DNA of 39,879 bases from DATGZX01 sp035296965 (GTDB taxonomy: Bacteria > Planctomycetota > Planctomycetia > Gemmatales > Gemmataceae), in assembly GCA_035296965.1 (NCBI GenBank), contig DATGZX010000346.1:1-39879 (forward strand). The letters are read 5' to 3'. Below are positions 15,600 through 22,988 of the stretch, piece after piece. The position numbers and the translations under genes are program-made. The notes beneath the pieces were generated by a model. The model did not search any database. It was not told where the DNA came from and saw only the letters and a program-made list of their open reading frames with translations. Every line of letters begins with the position of its first letter. Position 1 is the stretch's first letter.

Positions 15600-16826
15600 T
15601 TGGAACATAACCATCTCTACTTGGACACTGCCCGACTTGGACGCATGTCGCGCCGTGCCCAGCACGCTCATGTCGATCTGAGTCGCCTGGCTGGCGAGGA
15701 GGCCGGTTCGGTTTTCTTCGAGCGTTTCTTGGTTGAAGGCAGCCGGGATTGGTGCTCGACCCTGCGCTGCCGCTATCCTGGTCTGGAATGCTGGCAAGGC
15801 GTTGCTCCGCTCAAAGAAGGGCTGCGTGCATTGGCCGGGAGCACGCCGACCCTGCCAGTGTTGATGGTCAACCGGCTGTCGCAGCTTATGCGCTTTGCCG
15901 CTCGGCTGCTCTTTCACCCTTGCCGCAATGTGCTGGTCACTGATTTGGGCTGGCCGCCCTATCATGAGATCCTGGATAGCGAGGCGCGGCGGGCAGGCCG
16001 TGCCGTGACCACGGCCAGGCTCAAGACGTGGATCCTGGAGGGCAAGGCAACGGAGGATGAGGTCATCGATGTGATACGACGGCGATTCCTGGAGGCGGAT
16101 TGCGATGGACTGTTCCTGACGTCGGTGAGTCATCTTGGGATTCGTCTTCCGGTGGAGCGGCTGGTGCGTGCGCTCGAGGACATCCGCAAGGTTCGGTTGG
16201 TCGTAGTCGACGGCGCACAGCATTTCTGTCACGTGGCTGCCGATCTGAGCAATGAGTACTGCGATCTGTATCTGGCCGGGTCTCACAAGTGGCTTCAAGG
16301 CTTCCACCCGATGGGACTGGGTTTCTATGGGAGACAGCGTTCGCGTGCGACGATCGAAACAGTGCTGAAGCATCTGTTGGCCAGTGGCGAACTGGATGAT
16401 CCGCTGCTGCGTTTCACCACGCAACTCGAGACGGCGGTACTGGATGGCGTGACGGAAACCGTCAATGTGTTTCCGCTCTTTACATGCCAGGGGGCCGTCG
16501 CCGAGGCCCTCGAATCCTCTGTGGCCCCACCGCCGCACTTAGGGGCGCGGCAGCAGAATCTGGCAAAAGCTGCAGAATTGGCAGAATCATGCGGATGGCG
16601 ACCGGTGCAGGCAACGTCCCCTTTTGCATCGGGGATATTATTGTTGGAGGCCGAGCGCGAGTCTACGCGGGGCGTGCCGGCGCAGCACCTGCGGCGGTCG
16701 TTTGCGGCCAATGGGATTGCCTTGACGGCCTACGACGGGGGCCTGATTCGCTTGTCGATGCCAGGGGAGGAATGGCAACCAGCCGAGATCGAGCAGTTGC
16801 GCATGGCACTGCATGCGGTTGCTTGA
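15600..16826 (+). CDS. Class V aminotransferase-fold PLP-dependent enzyme
   Basis: 408 residues. The N-terminus LYLDTARLGRMSRRAQ matches the usual substrate-side loop of the family. VVVDGAQHF (D204, binds the pyridine nitrogen of PLP) and AGSHKWLQGFHP (K230, Schiff-base lysine) are the diagnostic motifs. Relatives include cysteine desulfurases, kynureninase and isopenicillin N epimerase-like enzymes; the substrate cannot be read from sequence. GGAGGAG stands 6 bases before a TTG start at 15600; a TTG at 15585 is less likely. The gene probably forms an operon with the membrane protein upstream, and both may be cargo of the island defined by the adjacent integrase. A long open frame on the opposite strand is a shadow. 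Confidence 0.85.
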   Translation: MEHNHLYLDTARLGRMSRRAQHAHVDLSRLAGEEAGSVFFERFLVEGSRDWCSTLRCRYPGLECWQGVAPLKEGLRALAGSTPTLPVLMVNRLSQLMRFAARLLFHPCRNVLVTDLGWPPYHEILDSEARRAGRAVTTARLKTWILEGKATEDEVIDVIRRRFLEADCDGLFLTSVSHLGIRLPVERLVRALEDIRKVRLVVVDGAQHFCHVAADLSNEYCDLYLAGSHKWLQGFHPMGLGFYGRQRSRATIETVLKHLLASGELDDPLLRFTTQLETAVLDGVTETVNVFPLFTCQGAVAEALESSVAPPPHLGARQQNLAKAAELAESCGWRPVQATSPFASGILLLEAERESTRGVPAQHLRRSFAANGIALTAYDGGLIRLSMPGEEWQPAEIEQLRMALHAVA

Positions 16827-16954
16827 GGGCATTGCTGCACCTGATATGGCGACGATGGTATAGGGTCATCTGTTCGAACGTCGCGATGGAATTGTGCAAG
16901 TGGCCGCGCGCATAGCTGGCGGTCTTTCTGAATGGTTGGCGTGGATGAAGTGAC

Positions 16955-18010
16955 TCAAATCACAATCTTCAAAACCTCATCTAGCGTGACGTGATCGCTG
17001 GTGCGGTCATACAACTTGGTTGTGCGCGGACTGGCGTGCGAAGCCATTTGCTGGGCTTTTTCCAGTGTTCCCTTGTTTTGCAGATAGCAGGTGATGCCGG
17101 TCGCTCGGAAGCTGTGGCAATTGGCCTTGGTGCGTATGCCGGTTGGGGCCAACCGACGCCGGATCATTCGCCACACGTCGGCGGTCCGCATGGGGTTTCG
17201 GGTCAGTCCTCCTCCTGTGCGTGGCGCCGTGCGGAACAGCGGACCCTCGCGGTCCTCTGCGATGCCCGCCGACTGGATGTAGGCGTCCAGATACTGCTCC
17301 AGGATATGATGAGCGGGCATGTCGTGGTTTTTTCCGCCCTTTTCATGCAACCTCAGCCAGGAGCGTTTGCCCTGGGCGTAATAGTCGTCGACGGTCATGG
17401 CGACCACGGCGCCCACGCGAGCGAACGTCCAGACCATGGCTGCGATGAGCGCGCGGTCACGAAGTCCCAGCAGATCAGGCAGGCGAGTCTCATCGGCGTC
17501 AGCATCTTGGCCGCTGACGCGGGTGACGGGGATGCTGTCGAGAAGGAGGCGGGTTTCCTCGGCGGTAAGTACGGGCGTCTTGCCTTTCGTGACAACGTGC
17601 TTCGGCCCACGGACAGCGTGGGCCGGGTTCACGGCAATTACCTGACCCGTAACGAGCCAGTCGAAGAGCATGCGAATGGTGGCCAGATGCTGTTTGACGG
17701 ATGGTTTGGCGTGGGTTTGCTGCAGCTGCTCGATATAGCCCGCGACCAGGATCGGCTTGACGGCTTTCAGGTCGCGCACGCCACGATCTTCGCACCAGCG
17801 CAGAAAAGCAATGGCGTTGCGGAAGTAAGCGCGCCTGGTGTGCGGATTGCGGATGTGGGCGGTGAAGTATTCGACGAAGCGCGTGACGGCATCCTCACTG
17901 GCCGAAGTGATGATGGCCGGCAACACGATCTGGTTGAATTGATCCCACCTGGCGACCGACGCTCTCACCGGCACCAAATCCTTACCTGCCGTTAACTCCT
18001 CTACTTCCAT
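16955..18010 (-). CDS. Tyrosine recombinase / phage-type integrase
   Basis: 351 residues. A SAM-like N-terminal DNA-binding domain (about 35-125) includes NPHTRRAYFRNAIAFLRWC. The catalytic domain carries the full set: R198 (FARVG), K224 or K227 (EKGGK), H299 and R302 (HSFRATG), H325 (ASHAS) and Y334 (KLYDR). It should cut and rejoin DNA at short inverted-arm sites, integrating or excising an element, or recombining plasmids as XerC/D do. A perfect 15-6-15 inverted repeat lies 11 bases upstream of the start (18022-18057). The gene converges with the aminotransferase-like gene and is divergent from the toxin-antitoxin pair. No tRNA gene flanks it, so a tRNA target is not supported. Confidence 0.93.
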   Translation of the reverse strand: MEVEELTAGKDLVPVRASVARWDQFNQIVLPAIITSASEDAVTRFVEYFTAHIRNPHTRRAYFRNAIAFLRWCEDRGVRDLKAVKPILVAGYIEQLQQTHAKPSVKQHLATIRMLFDWLVTGQVIAVNPAHAVRGPKHVVTKGKTPVLTAEETRLLLDSIPVTRVSGQDADADETRLPDLLGLRDRALIAAMVWTFARVGAVVAMTVDDYYAQGKRSWLRLHEKGGKNHDMPAHHILEQYLDAYIQSAGIAEDREGPLFRTAPRTGGGLTRNPMRTADVWRMIRRRLAPTGIRTKANCHSFRATGITCYLQNKGTLEKAQQMASHASPRTTKLYDRTSDHVTLDEVLKIVI

Positions 18011-18021
18011 GCCGGGTACGT

Positions 18022-18057
18022 CTCTGTGAAAGATAATGTCCTTTATCTTTCACAGAG
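18022..18057. repeat. Perfect 15-bp inverted repeat with 6-bp spacer beside the integrase
   Basis: CTCTGTGAAAGATAA, TGTCCT, TTATCTTTCACAGAG. Both arms match exactly over 15 bases around a 6-base centre. This is the geometry of a tyrosine recombinase core site (for example, dif sites have two 11-bp arms and a 6-bp spacer). It lies 11 bases upstream of the integrase ATG and could equally be an operator through which the enzyme controls its own synthesis, or an mRNA leader hairpin. Confidence 0.75.
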
Positions 18058-18196
18058 GCTACCACAAGACGAGCACCGCGCAAGCGGGATTTCCTTACCG
18101 GTTCTTAACGAATACCGTGACCACGGCAACCGGACATTTCCATGCCACTGTATAGATTATTGACAAAGTGTTACGGTTGTGGCAGAGTGAAAGAGT

Positions 18197-18214
18197 ACGT
18201 AACTCTAGTTATGT
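18197..18214. promoter_or_regulatory. Near-palindrome at the start of the antitoxin gene: probable operator
   Basis: ACGTAACT, CT, AGTTATGT is an inverted repeat with one mismatch in eight, directly before the antitoxin start. AbrB-type antitoxins usually repress their own operons by binding such sites. A TTGACA box at 18160-18165 could be the -35 element, but no good -10 box follows at the standard distance. Confidence 0.45.
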
Positions 18215-18487
18215 ATGTCAATACTTATGAATCAGGTCATTCACACGAAAATGGGAGAAGGACGGCGCATCGCCATCCCGGCGGAGCTTTGCCAGAATCT
18301 CGGCATCGAGCCGGGCGACCCCGTAGTATTGGAGTCGTCCGAGTCGGGAATCGTCGTTCGGGCGCTCGATGCCGTCATCCGGGATGTGCAGGCGTTTTTT
18401 GCGGATGCTGCCCCAGCCGAAGTGATCCTATCGGATGAACTGCATAAGGATCGGCGGACGGAAGCCGCACGGGAAAAGCGTGTCTGA
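18215..18487 (+). CDS. vapB: AbrB/MazE-type antitoxin (VapB-like)
   Basis: 90 residues from the ATG at 18215; a second ATG at 18227 would remove four residues. The SpoVT-AbrB fold is recognised from IHTKMGEGRRIAIPAELCQNLGIEPGDPVVLESSESGIVVRALD. A C-terminal tail (DVQAFFADAAPAEVILSDELHKDRR) would wrap and inhibit the toxin. No ribosome site is visible, so translation may begin on a leaderless or short-leader transcript. The stop (TGA 18485-18487) lies inside the toxin gene, which starts at GTG 18480, the usual coupled arrangement. Such pairs stabilise mobile elements and act in stress. Confidence 0.85.
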   Translation: MSILMNQVIHTKMGEGRRIAIPAELCQNLGIEPGDPVVLESSESGIVVRALDAVIRDVQAFFADAAPAEVILSDELHKDRRTEAAREKRV

Positions 18488-18863
18488 GGCGGTTCTCGAT
18501 GCTTCCGCCTTAATCGCTTTCCTACGGAATGAACCGGGGGCGGAGAAAGTGGCCGAGGTGCTAGGTAGATCGTGCATTTCGGCCGTCAATCTCGCCGAAT
18601 GCATGGGCAAGATGGTCGAATACGGGAAGCCGCTGGAGGATGTTGCGTATCAGATAGATCGGCTGCAGATTCCGGTCATTCCTTTCGACGGCGCGCATGC
18701 CAAGATTGTGGCTTCGCTCTTGAAACCAACGCGAAAAGCCGGTCTATCTTTGGGCGACCGGGCTTGTTTGGCGTTGGCTATGAACCTCGCCATACCAGCG
18801 TTCACTACAGAAAGCGATTGGGAAAAGTGCAAGCTTGAGGTGAAGATCGTGAAGATTCGGTAG
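18480..18863 (+). CDS. vapC: PIN-domain toxin ribonuclease (VapC-like)
   Basis: 127 residues. The four acidic residues that bind metal in PIN nucleases are present: D7 (LDASALIAFL), E40 (NLAECM), D93 (LGDRACLALA) and D113 (TTESDW). VapC toxins cut tRNA or rRNA until neutralised by the antitoxin. The GTG at 18480 overlaps the antitoxin stop and places the first aspartate at residue 7, as usual; the earlier in-frame ATG (18435) would add 15 residues that do not fit the family. The gene sits between the integrase and IS66 debris, consistent with a stabilisation module. Confidence 0.88.
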   Translation: MSEAVLDASALIAFLRNEPGAEKVAEVLGRSCISAVNLAECMGKMVEYGKPLEDVAYQIDRLQIPVIPFDGAHAKIVASLLKPTRKAGLSLGDRACLALAMNLAIPAFTTESDWEKCKLEVKIVKIR

Positions 18864-19382
18864 CAGAATCCCGCGCATCTCTGCATAGGCCAACACGTGC
18901 ACTGCGCTCCCGACGATTCCGGCGCTCCCAGCCCCCGGCGGGCAGCAACAAAGCCGGATCGTCTATGCAGAGAAATGACGACTTTGAGAGCAGGTCGCGT
19001 AGGCTGCTGACAGAAGGGGTTTCTGTGTAAATAAAATGATCCGCGCCGGCCGTCGTCTAGCCTCTGCGATCGGTCGCTGACGATTGGCGCATGAAAAAGT
19101 CCCGTCGTGGATTCCTCTAGCGTCGCCCAGTCACCGGAGAAACCATGCGACAGGACTTGTTTATATGGTAATGCGCCTGGCAAGGGTTGCAAAGAGAAAT
19201 CCCAAGATTTTGAAAAAAGATGCCGACTCCAGTGGGAAGCCTTGTCGGCCAACCAACTGAAGCCACGCAAGTGTGTGCTTCCCGCATAGCCAGCACGTAC
19301 GCTGCACTTCCGATGGTGTGCGTCCGGCCAAGGGCGTTCTTGACCGCTGCGGTACCATGTCCTCCCAAAGGAGGGCATTGCC
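18864..19382. other. Gap between the toxin gene and the IS66 remnant
   Basis: No gene is supported. At 18878-18973 there is a long imperfect inverted repeat, listed separately. The stretch up to about 19380 is probably the left part of the IS66-like element; CCTCC / GGAGG forms a small hairpin just before the tnpA ribosome site. I could not identify the element's terminal repeat. Confidence 0.4.
18878..18973. repeat. Long bulged inverted repeat, 96 bp
   Basis: The outer arms TCTCTGCATAG (18878-18888) and CTATGCAGAGA (18963-18973) match over 11 bases. Inner arms GACGATTCCGGC (18912-18923) and GCCGGATCGTC (18953-18963) match except for one extra base. On the right the two arms are contiguous; on the left 23 bases separate them. 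The folded strand would be a long hairpin with a one-sided bulge, a shape seen in attC sites, small non-autonomous elements and structured RNAs. No attC consensus ends were recognised. Confidence 0.5.
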
Positions 19383-19712
19383 ATGTCCAAAGGCAGACTG
19401 CGAGACGAGGACAAAGCACGACAGTGGCGGGAGCGGATTCGAGAGTGGCGCACGAGCGGGACGAGTGTGCGGGCTTACTGCCAATGGATCGGCGTCTCGG
19501 AGCCGACTTTTTACTGTTGGCGTCGGGAATGTGATCGGTGCGCTGCTGATACTTCGGCGTTTGTCCCCGTGCACGTTATCCTCGATCGGCTGCCGGCTAA
19601 AGAAGGCCAGTTGGAAATCGTCTTGGCCGGCGGCCGTTGCGTACGCGTTGCTCCCGGCTTTGACGCGGCCACGCTGCGGCAGTTGCTCGCTGTGCTGGAG
19701 GAGCCATGCTGA
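19383..19712 (+). CDS. tnpA: IS66-family accessory protein TnpA
   Basis: 109 residues with the IS66 TnpA pattern: a basic helix-turn-helix (WRERIREWRTSGTSVRAYCQWIGVSEPTFYCWRREC) and a C-terminal half FVPVHVI...LEIVLAGGRCVRVAPGFDAATLRQLLAVLE. TnpA is one of the small proteins needed with TnpB and the TnpC transposase for IS66 transposition. GGAGG precedes the start. The gene looks complete, but tnpB breaks off after about ten codons and no tnpC is present, so the element cannot move by itself. Confidence 0.88.
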   Translation: MSKGRLRDEDKARQWRERIREWRTSGTSVRAYCQWIGVSEPTFYCWRRECDRCAADTSAFVPVHVILDRLPAKEGQLEIVLAGGRCVRVAPGFDAATLRQLLAVLEEPC

Positions 19713-19771
19713 GCTTCCCTCCGGCCGTGCGAATCAGGCTGCTGCCACTTGCTGGGAACAGAGTTCCGTAG
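19706..19771 (+). pseudogene. tnpB: IS66 tnpB fragment
   Basis: The ATG overlaps the tnpA end, as in intact IS66 elements, and the first residues MLSFPPAVRI match the TnpB start. The homology then stops and the frame terminates after 22 codons. The rest of tnpB and all of tnpC are missing. The following 19772-19946 stretch shows no gene. Confidence 0.7.
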
Positions 19772-19946
19772 CTGACTCGCTACTTACCAAAGCTGGCGAC
19801 TAAGCATGGCCCCAACCATGACCTCTTTCCAAGGAGAATCGGCGAAATTGTTGACGCTTGCTAGCGCCCTTTACGACAACTGTTTGGAAAAGTTTACGTT
19901 GTCCGAAGGCATGGGCTAGGCGGTCTCGTGAGGGGACGGAGCCGTC

Positions 19947-20234
19947 TTATCCGCGTGTCGCTGGACGAATCATGGGTCCATCCACCAAATAGGAGGCAAA
20001 ATCCTTATGCTCTTCGAGATAACAAACCACCTGCTCAATGAGTTCCGGAGCCCCAGTCACCGTGACAGCGCAAGCAGAAACATTGGGCTTATCAGTTCGC
20101 ACGCCAGGGAAGTGAGAGCGGAAACGAGCGAGTCCTTGCTCAAGAATGGCGCGCTTCGAGTCGCGATCAAATCGCGCGGCACCTTTAAGTGCGTTTGTGT
20201 TGAAGCTCACCAAGAGTGATAGTTGGTCCGTCAT
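19947..20234 (-). CDS. Small hypothetical protein downstream of the subtilase gene, 95 aa
   Basis: GGAAGA stands just before the ATG on the reverse strand, and TATAAA occurs about 20 bases upstream. The protein has an alternating strand/helix look: LSLLVSFNTNALKG, helix RAILEQGLARFRSHF, strand VSACAVTVTG, helix ELIEQVVCYLEEHKDFASYLV. This resembles in outline the small folds of subtilisin propeptide-type inhibitors, but the match is by shape only. It is encoded 280 bases downstream of the cytoplasmic subtilase on the same strand and could be its inhibitor or partner, or an unrelated gene. Confidence 0.55.
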   Translation of the reverse strand: MTDQLSLLVSFNTNALKGAARFDRDSKRAILEQGLARFRSHFPGVRTDKPNVSACAVTVTGAPELIEQVVCYLEEHKDFASYLVDGPMIRPATRG

Positions 20235-20420
20235 TTATCTTCCGACTTTATAGCAGAATATGTGTTAAGCTAGGCAAGCGAAGTTGTTTGCATGAGAATA
20301 CGCTATGCACTTTCCGAGCCAAAAGTCTATAGCCTAGACCGTGGATAAGGTCAAGCAAGAACTTGAGCTGGCAGTCCTGGTAACGTATCCATCTCCCGCC
20401 ACGTTTTACGAGCGCTGCTG

Positions 20421-20444
20421 AAAGCCTACAGCGCGTAAGGCTTT
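20421..20444. terminator. Possible terminator hairpin after the subtilase gene
   Basis: AAAGCCT, ten bases, AGGCTTT forms a 7-bp stem about 70 bases beyond the subtilase stop. On the reverse strand the stem ends in T-rich sequence only within the stem, so termination efficiency is doubtful. Confidence 0.3.
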
Positions 20445-20514
20445 ATTTCACAGGTTGTTGGGACATAATGGCAGAATGAACTCTCATTCCCTGCAGGCCA
20501 GCCCTCCAAGGTCA

Positions 20515-22020
20515 TCACCAGCCACACAGATGGCGAAATGCCTTTTCAGGCCGGATCATCTTTCCAGGTTCAGCGGTCGCGATAAGAGCCTCAAAGCACT
20601 GGAACGCGGATTTGCCAGTTTTGGCAGCCAACTGAATGAGCGTTCCTGCCGCAAAGGCAGCCGCAAAAGACGATCCAGAGTAGCAGGACAGAACATCGTT
20701 TGCGAGTTCATCAACCGGTGGCTGGCAACACAAGCGCTTCTCGCCAGGAGCAAACAGATGAATTGACTTGTCATCCTTGCTCACATGTTTGCCATCGCGG
20801 TCCATGGACCCGACAACGCAGCCCATCGTCGCAAGGCCGGCTCCCTCGTTGCCGCTGGCAAAGACCGGGAGCAATCCGTTGTAGAGCAATTCTTCAGCCA
20901 GCGAATCGACCTTTTGTCGGGCTTCCTGCTCGAAGAATCGGGAAGCGATTTCCATCGAGATGTTGACGACTTCGTACCTGCCCCATGCAGGATGATCCTT
21001 GTTGGCGATCGCCCAATCCATGCCGGCAAGCACATCGCTCAAACTGCATCTTTCGTCAAGCGGTGTGCCGCGCGCGATACTAACTACGGAAAGTCTCGCA
21101 GCCGGGCAAACGCCAAGTCGTAGGGGGAATGGGTGCGTGCGTACGAGCTCGTTGCCGTTCACGGTGTGCCCACCAATGATGCTTGCTATCTTTGTGCCGT
21201 GGCATCCATGGTCAACGCAATCTCGGGCGTGCTTGAATTGCCCGAGTGAGTCGAACATAGCGTGCACAAGAACCTTGCCTTGAAGCGTAATGTGGCTTTC
21301 ATCGGCTCCGGTATCTAGTATGCACGCTCTTGGTTCGGTCACCAGATCATCGGACTGTGCCCATTCGCTGCTAAAGTCACCAGCACCGAGAGAGGTAAGG
21401 TAATCATCAGGCCCGCTGCCTATTGATCTAAGAATCTCAGCCACCTCCTTTCGCCTCTGGGCAGCCTCATCTTTTCTGCTAAACATGGTTGCCGTTGGAA
21501 TTACTGTCTCGCGTGGCAGATTCTCGGCAGGGATTACAGCTGCCATGAAATCTCGCTCACTCGAGAAAAGCTTCGTGTGCAAAAGTGCGAGCAAATGCTC
21601 TTTAGGTCGCCGGATTGCGCAGCAGTGCATGTGCAGGTACAAGACCAGACCACCCCATCGAGATAGCCCGCAATCTCTATCTGCCCATGCGACTGCTTCT
21701 GCGACCGCTCCAAATCGTTCTCCAGCGCTTCTACCGATAATCCGGGTGCGCTCGGCGCTTGGAGGCCGGTAATTACGAAGGTCGTCGAGAAGCTCGACTT
21801 TGAGCTTGGGAAACACTAGAAGTGTCGGTGCGTGACCTTGTTTCTCAAGCCAACGACAAAGCCGATCACGCTCGGAGTTGGTGAAGGTTGAGGTGTAAAG
21901 AGTCGGCACTCGCTCGCCGGTGAACAAGGCCGTGATGTCTTGAGCAACTGGAACTGCGCGTGACTTGGTTGAAGGTTCATTTGCCCTCGGCTCCGTCGGT
22001 AGGTGTGTGAATCTGGACAT
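20515..22020 (-). CDS. Subtilisin-like (S8) serine protease with novel N-terminal region, no signal peptide
   Basis: 501 residues from the ATG at 22020; the frame is open 14 codons further up. All catalytic parts are present: D236 (ILDTGADESH), H274 (HGCHGTKIASIIGG), oxyanion N391 (FASGNEG) and S451 (SGSSFAAAFAAG). About 225 residues precede the protease domain, containing LYTSTFTNSERDRLCRWLEKQ and LVLYLHMHCCAIRRPKEH, which I do not recognise. No signal peptide is visible, so it is probably an intracellular protease. Cytoplasmic subtilases with an extra domain sometimes serve as effectors in conflict systems. A small membrane protein is encoded 67 bases upstream and a 95-residue protein downstream on the same strand. 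The ribosome site is weak (AAAAGGAAAT). Confidence 0.88.
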   Translation of the reverse strand: MSRFTHLPTEPRANEPSTKSRAVPVAQDITALFTGERVPTLYTSTFTNSERDRLCRWLEKQGHAPTLLVFPKLKVELLDDLRNYRPPSAERTRIIGRSAGERFGAVAEAVAWADRDCGLSRWGGLVLYLHMHCCAIRRPKEHLLALLHTKLFSSERDFMAAVIPAENLPRETVIPTATMFSRKDEAAQRRKEVAEILRSIGSGPDDYLTSLGAGDFSSEWAQSDDLVTEPRACILDTGADESHITLQGKVLVHAMFDSLGQFKHARDCVDHGCHGTKIASIIGGHTVNGNELVRTHPFPLRLGVCPAARLSVVSIARGTPLDERCSLSDVLAGMDWAIANKDHPAWGRYEVVNISMEIASRFFEQEARQKVDSLAEELLYNGLLPVFASGNEGAGLATMGCVVGSMDRDGKHVSKDDKSIHLFAPGEKRLCCQPPVDELANDVLSCYSGSSFAAAFAAGTLIQLAAKTGKSAFQCFEALIATAEPGKMIRPEKAFRHLCGW

Positions 22021-22087
22021 TGGAGAGATTTCCTTTTCGTTTTTGCGGCATGGCGTTGCCACTAAACTCGGCCCGAATCTAAAGCAG

Positions 22088-22459
22088 CTAATGATGGTTT
22101 GTTTTCCGATCCATTTTTTGCCCCGGAGCGGGCACGTCCTTCGTCGCGTTAAGCCAGAAGCCGACGACGAGACCGATGGAGTATTGCGCCCCGCTCCTCC
22201 AAGGGTGTTCAGCGCTAGCGAGAGCCAAAAACGGCAGGCAAACTAAGAGAACGATGAGGGAAATGGCAGCCTGCATGATAAACCGCCAGGTGACAGACTC
22301 CGATAGATGGCTAGGCAGCAGCGACTTTCGAGTACGTTTGCCGGCAGGCCTGATTTCCACATCGTCAGGGGAAAAAGTCCGTGGAGTCCGACGGGGTAAG
22401 AAAATGCGTGCGGAAAGCAGGAGTATTGCTGTCACAATGGGTGGGGCGAGAGTTTCCAT
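22088..22459 (-). CDS. Small membrane protein upstream of the subtilase, 123 aa
   Basis: Three hydrophobic stretches are visible: an N-terminal helix (PPIVTAILLLSARIFL), a central one (FIMQAAISLIVLLVCLPFLALA, about residues 60-81) and a weaker one (YSIGLVVGFWLNA). A basic loop (RPAGKRTRKSLLPSH) lies between the first two. AAAGGG stands about 6 bases before the ATG on the reverse strand. It ends 67 bases before the subtilase start and is probably cotranscribed. No family is recognised; it could anchor or deliver a signal to the protease. Confidence 0.6.
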   Translation of the reverse strand: METLAPPIVTAILLLSARIFLPRRTPRTFSPDDVEIRPAGKRTRKSLLPSHLSESVTWRFIMQAAISLIVLLVCLPFLALASAEHPWRSGAQYSIGLVVGFWLNATKDVPAPGQKMDRKTNHH

Positions 22460-22988
22460 TCAAATCCCTTTGTGTGCTGATTGCCCTGCTTCTGGCAGAG
22501 AGGAGTAGGCTGCGATGGCCATCGCGCCACAGGGAAGAAGGCCTCTGATAGAGCCGCGGGCCTTTAGATTAAGAATGCTGCAAGATCCCAATCGCAATGG
22601 TCGGCGGCTTGCCAGCGAGGTCCAAGGATCTCCGGTCGAAAGTTTGATCCTTAAAGCAGTGGTCCTCAATTCCCTACTCGACTTCTTCATACTTATACGC
22701 GAGCGGCACACACTGTGCAAGCATCCGGTTCGAAAAACCAGCCGCCGATTAATCGATCTGGCCTCCTGGCGATTTGCCTGGTCTCGGCCTCTACTTGCGC
22801 CGTGGAGAACCTGCCTTGCTTTCTCGGTCGGGCACCGAGAACTGCGGCATGCAACCCAGCTTGTCGCTTGAGCTCTGGAGTGCTTGCCGATACGCTGGTT
22901 CGGGAATGTGAAACGGACCACCTGAGAAATTCCTGCCTCATTTCGTCTTGAGTTCGGTCCAGAACCCGGGTGTTTTGTCTGACGAGTC
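22460..22988. other. Gap between divergent genes, no convincing gene
   Basis: Several open frames of 80-190 codons cross the region on both strands, but their translations are rich in arginine, cysteine and serine without domain-like patterns. It may contain remains of a gene. The promoter for the minus-strand membrane protein and subtilase should lie near 22470-22560. Confidence 0.35.

Noticed and set aside
15015..16538. Open frame of 507 codons on the minus strand
   Set aside because: It lies opposite the membrane protein and class V aminotransferase-like genes, whose motifs are clear on the plus strand. Its own translation has no domain-like pattern and follows from GC-rich codon bias.
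16991..17995. Open frame of 334 codons on the plus strand
   Set aside because: It is a shadow of the tyrosine recombinase, which has its complete catalytic residues on the minus strand.
18183..18188. Possible -10 box for the antitoxin promoter after TTGACA at 18160
   Set aside because: The hexamer at the right distance (CAGAGT) matches the consensus at only two positions.
18650..19453. Open frame of 267 codons on the minus strand
   Set aside because: It crosses the PIN toxin gene and the IS66 left part with arginine/serine-rich sequence and no motif or ribosome site.
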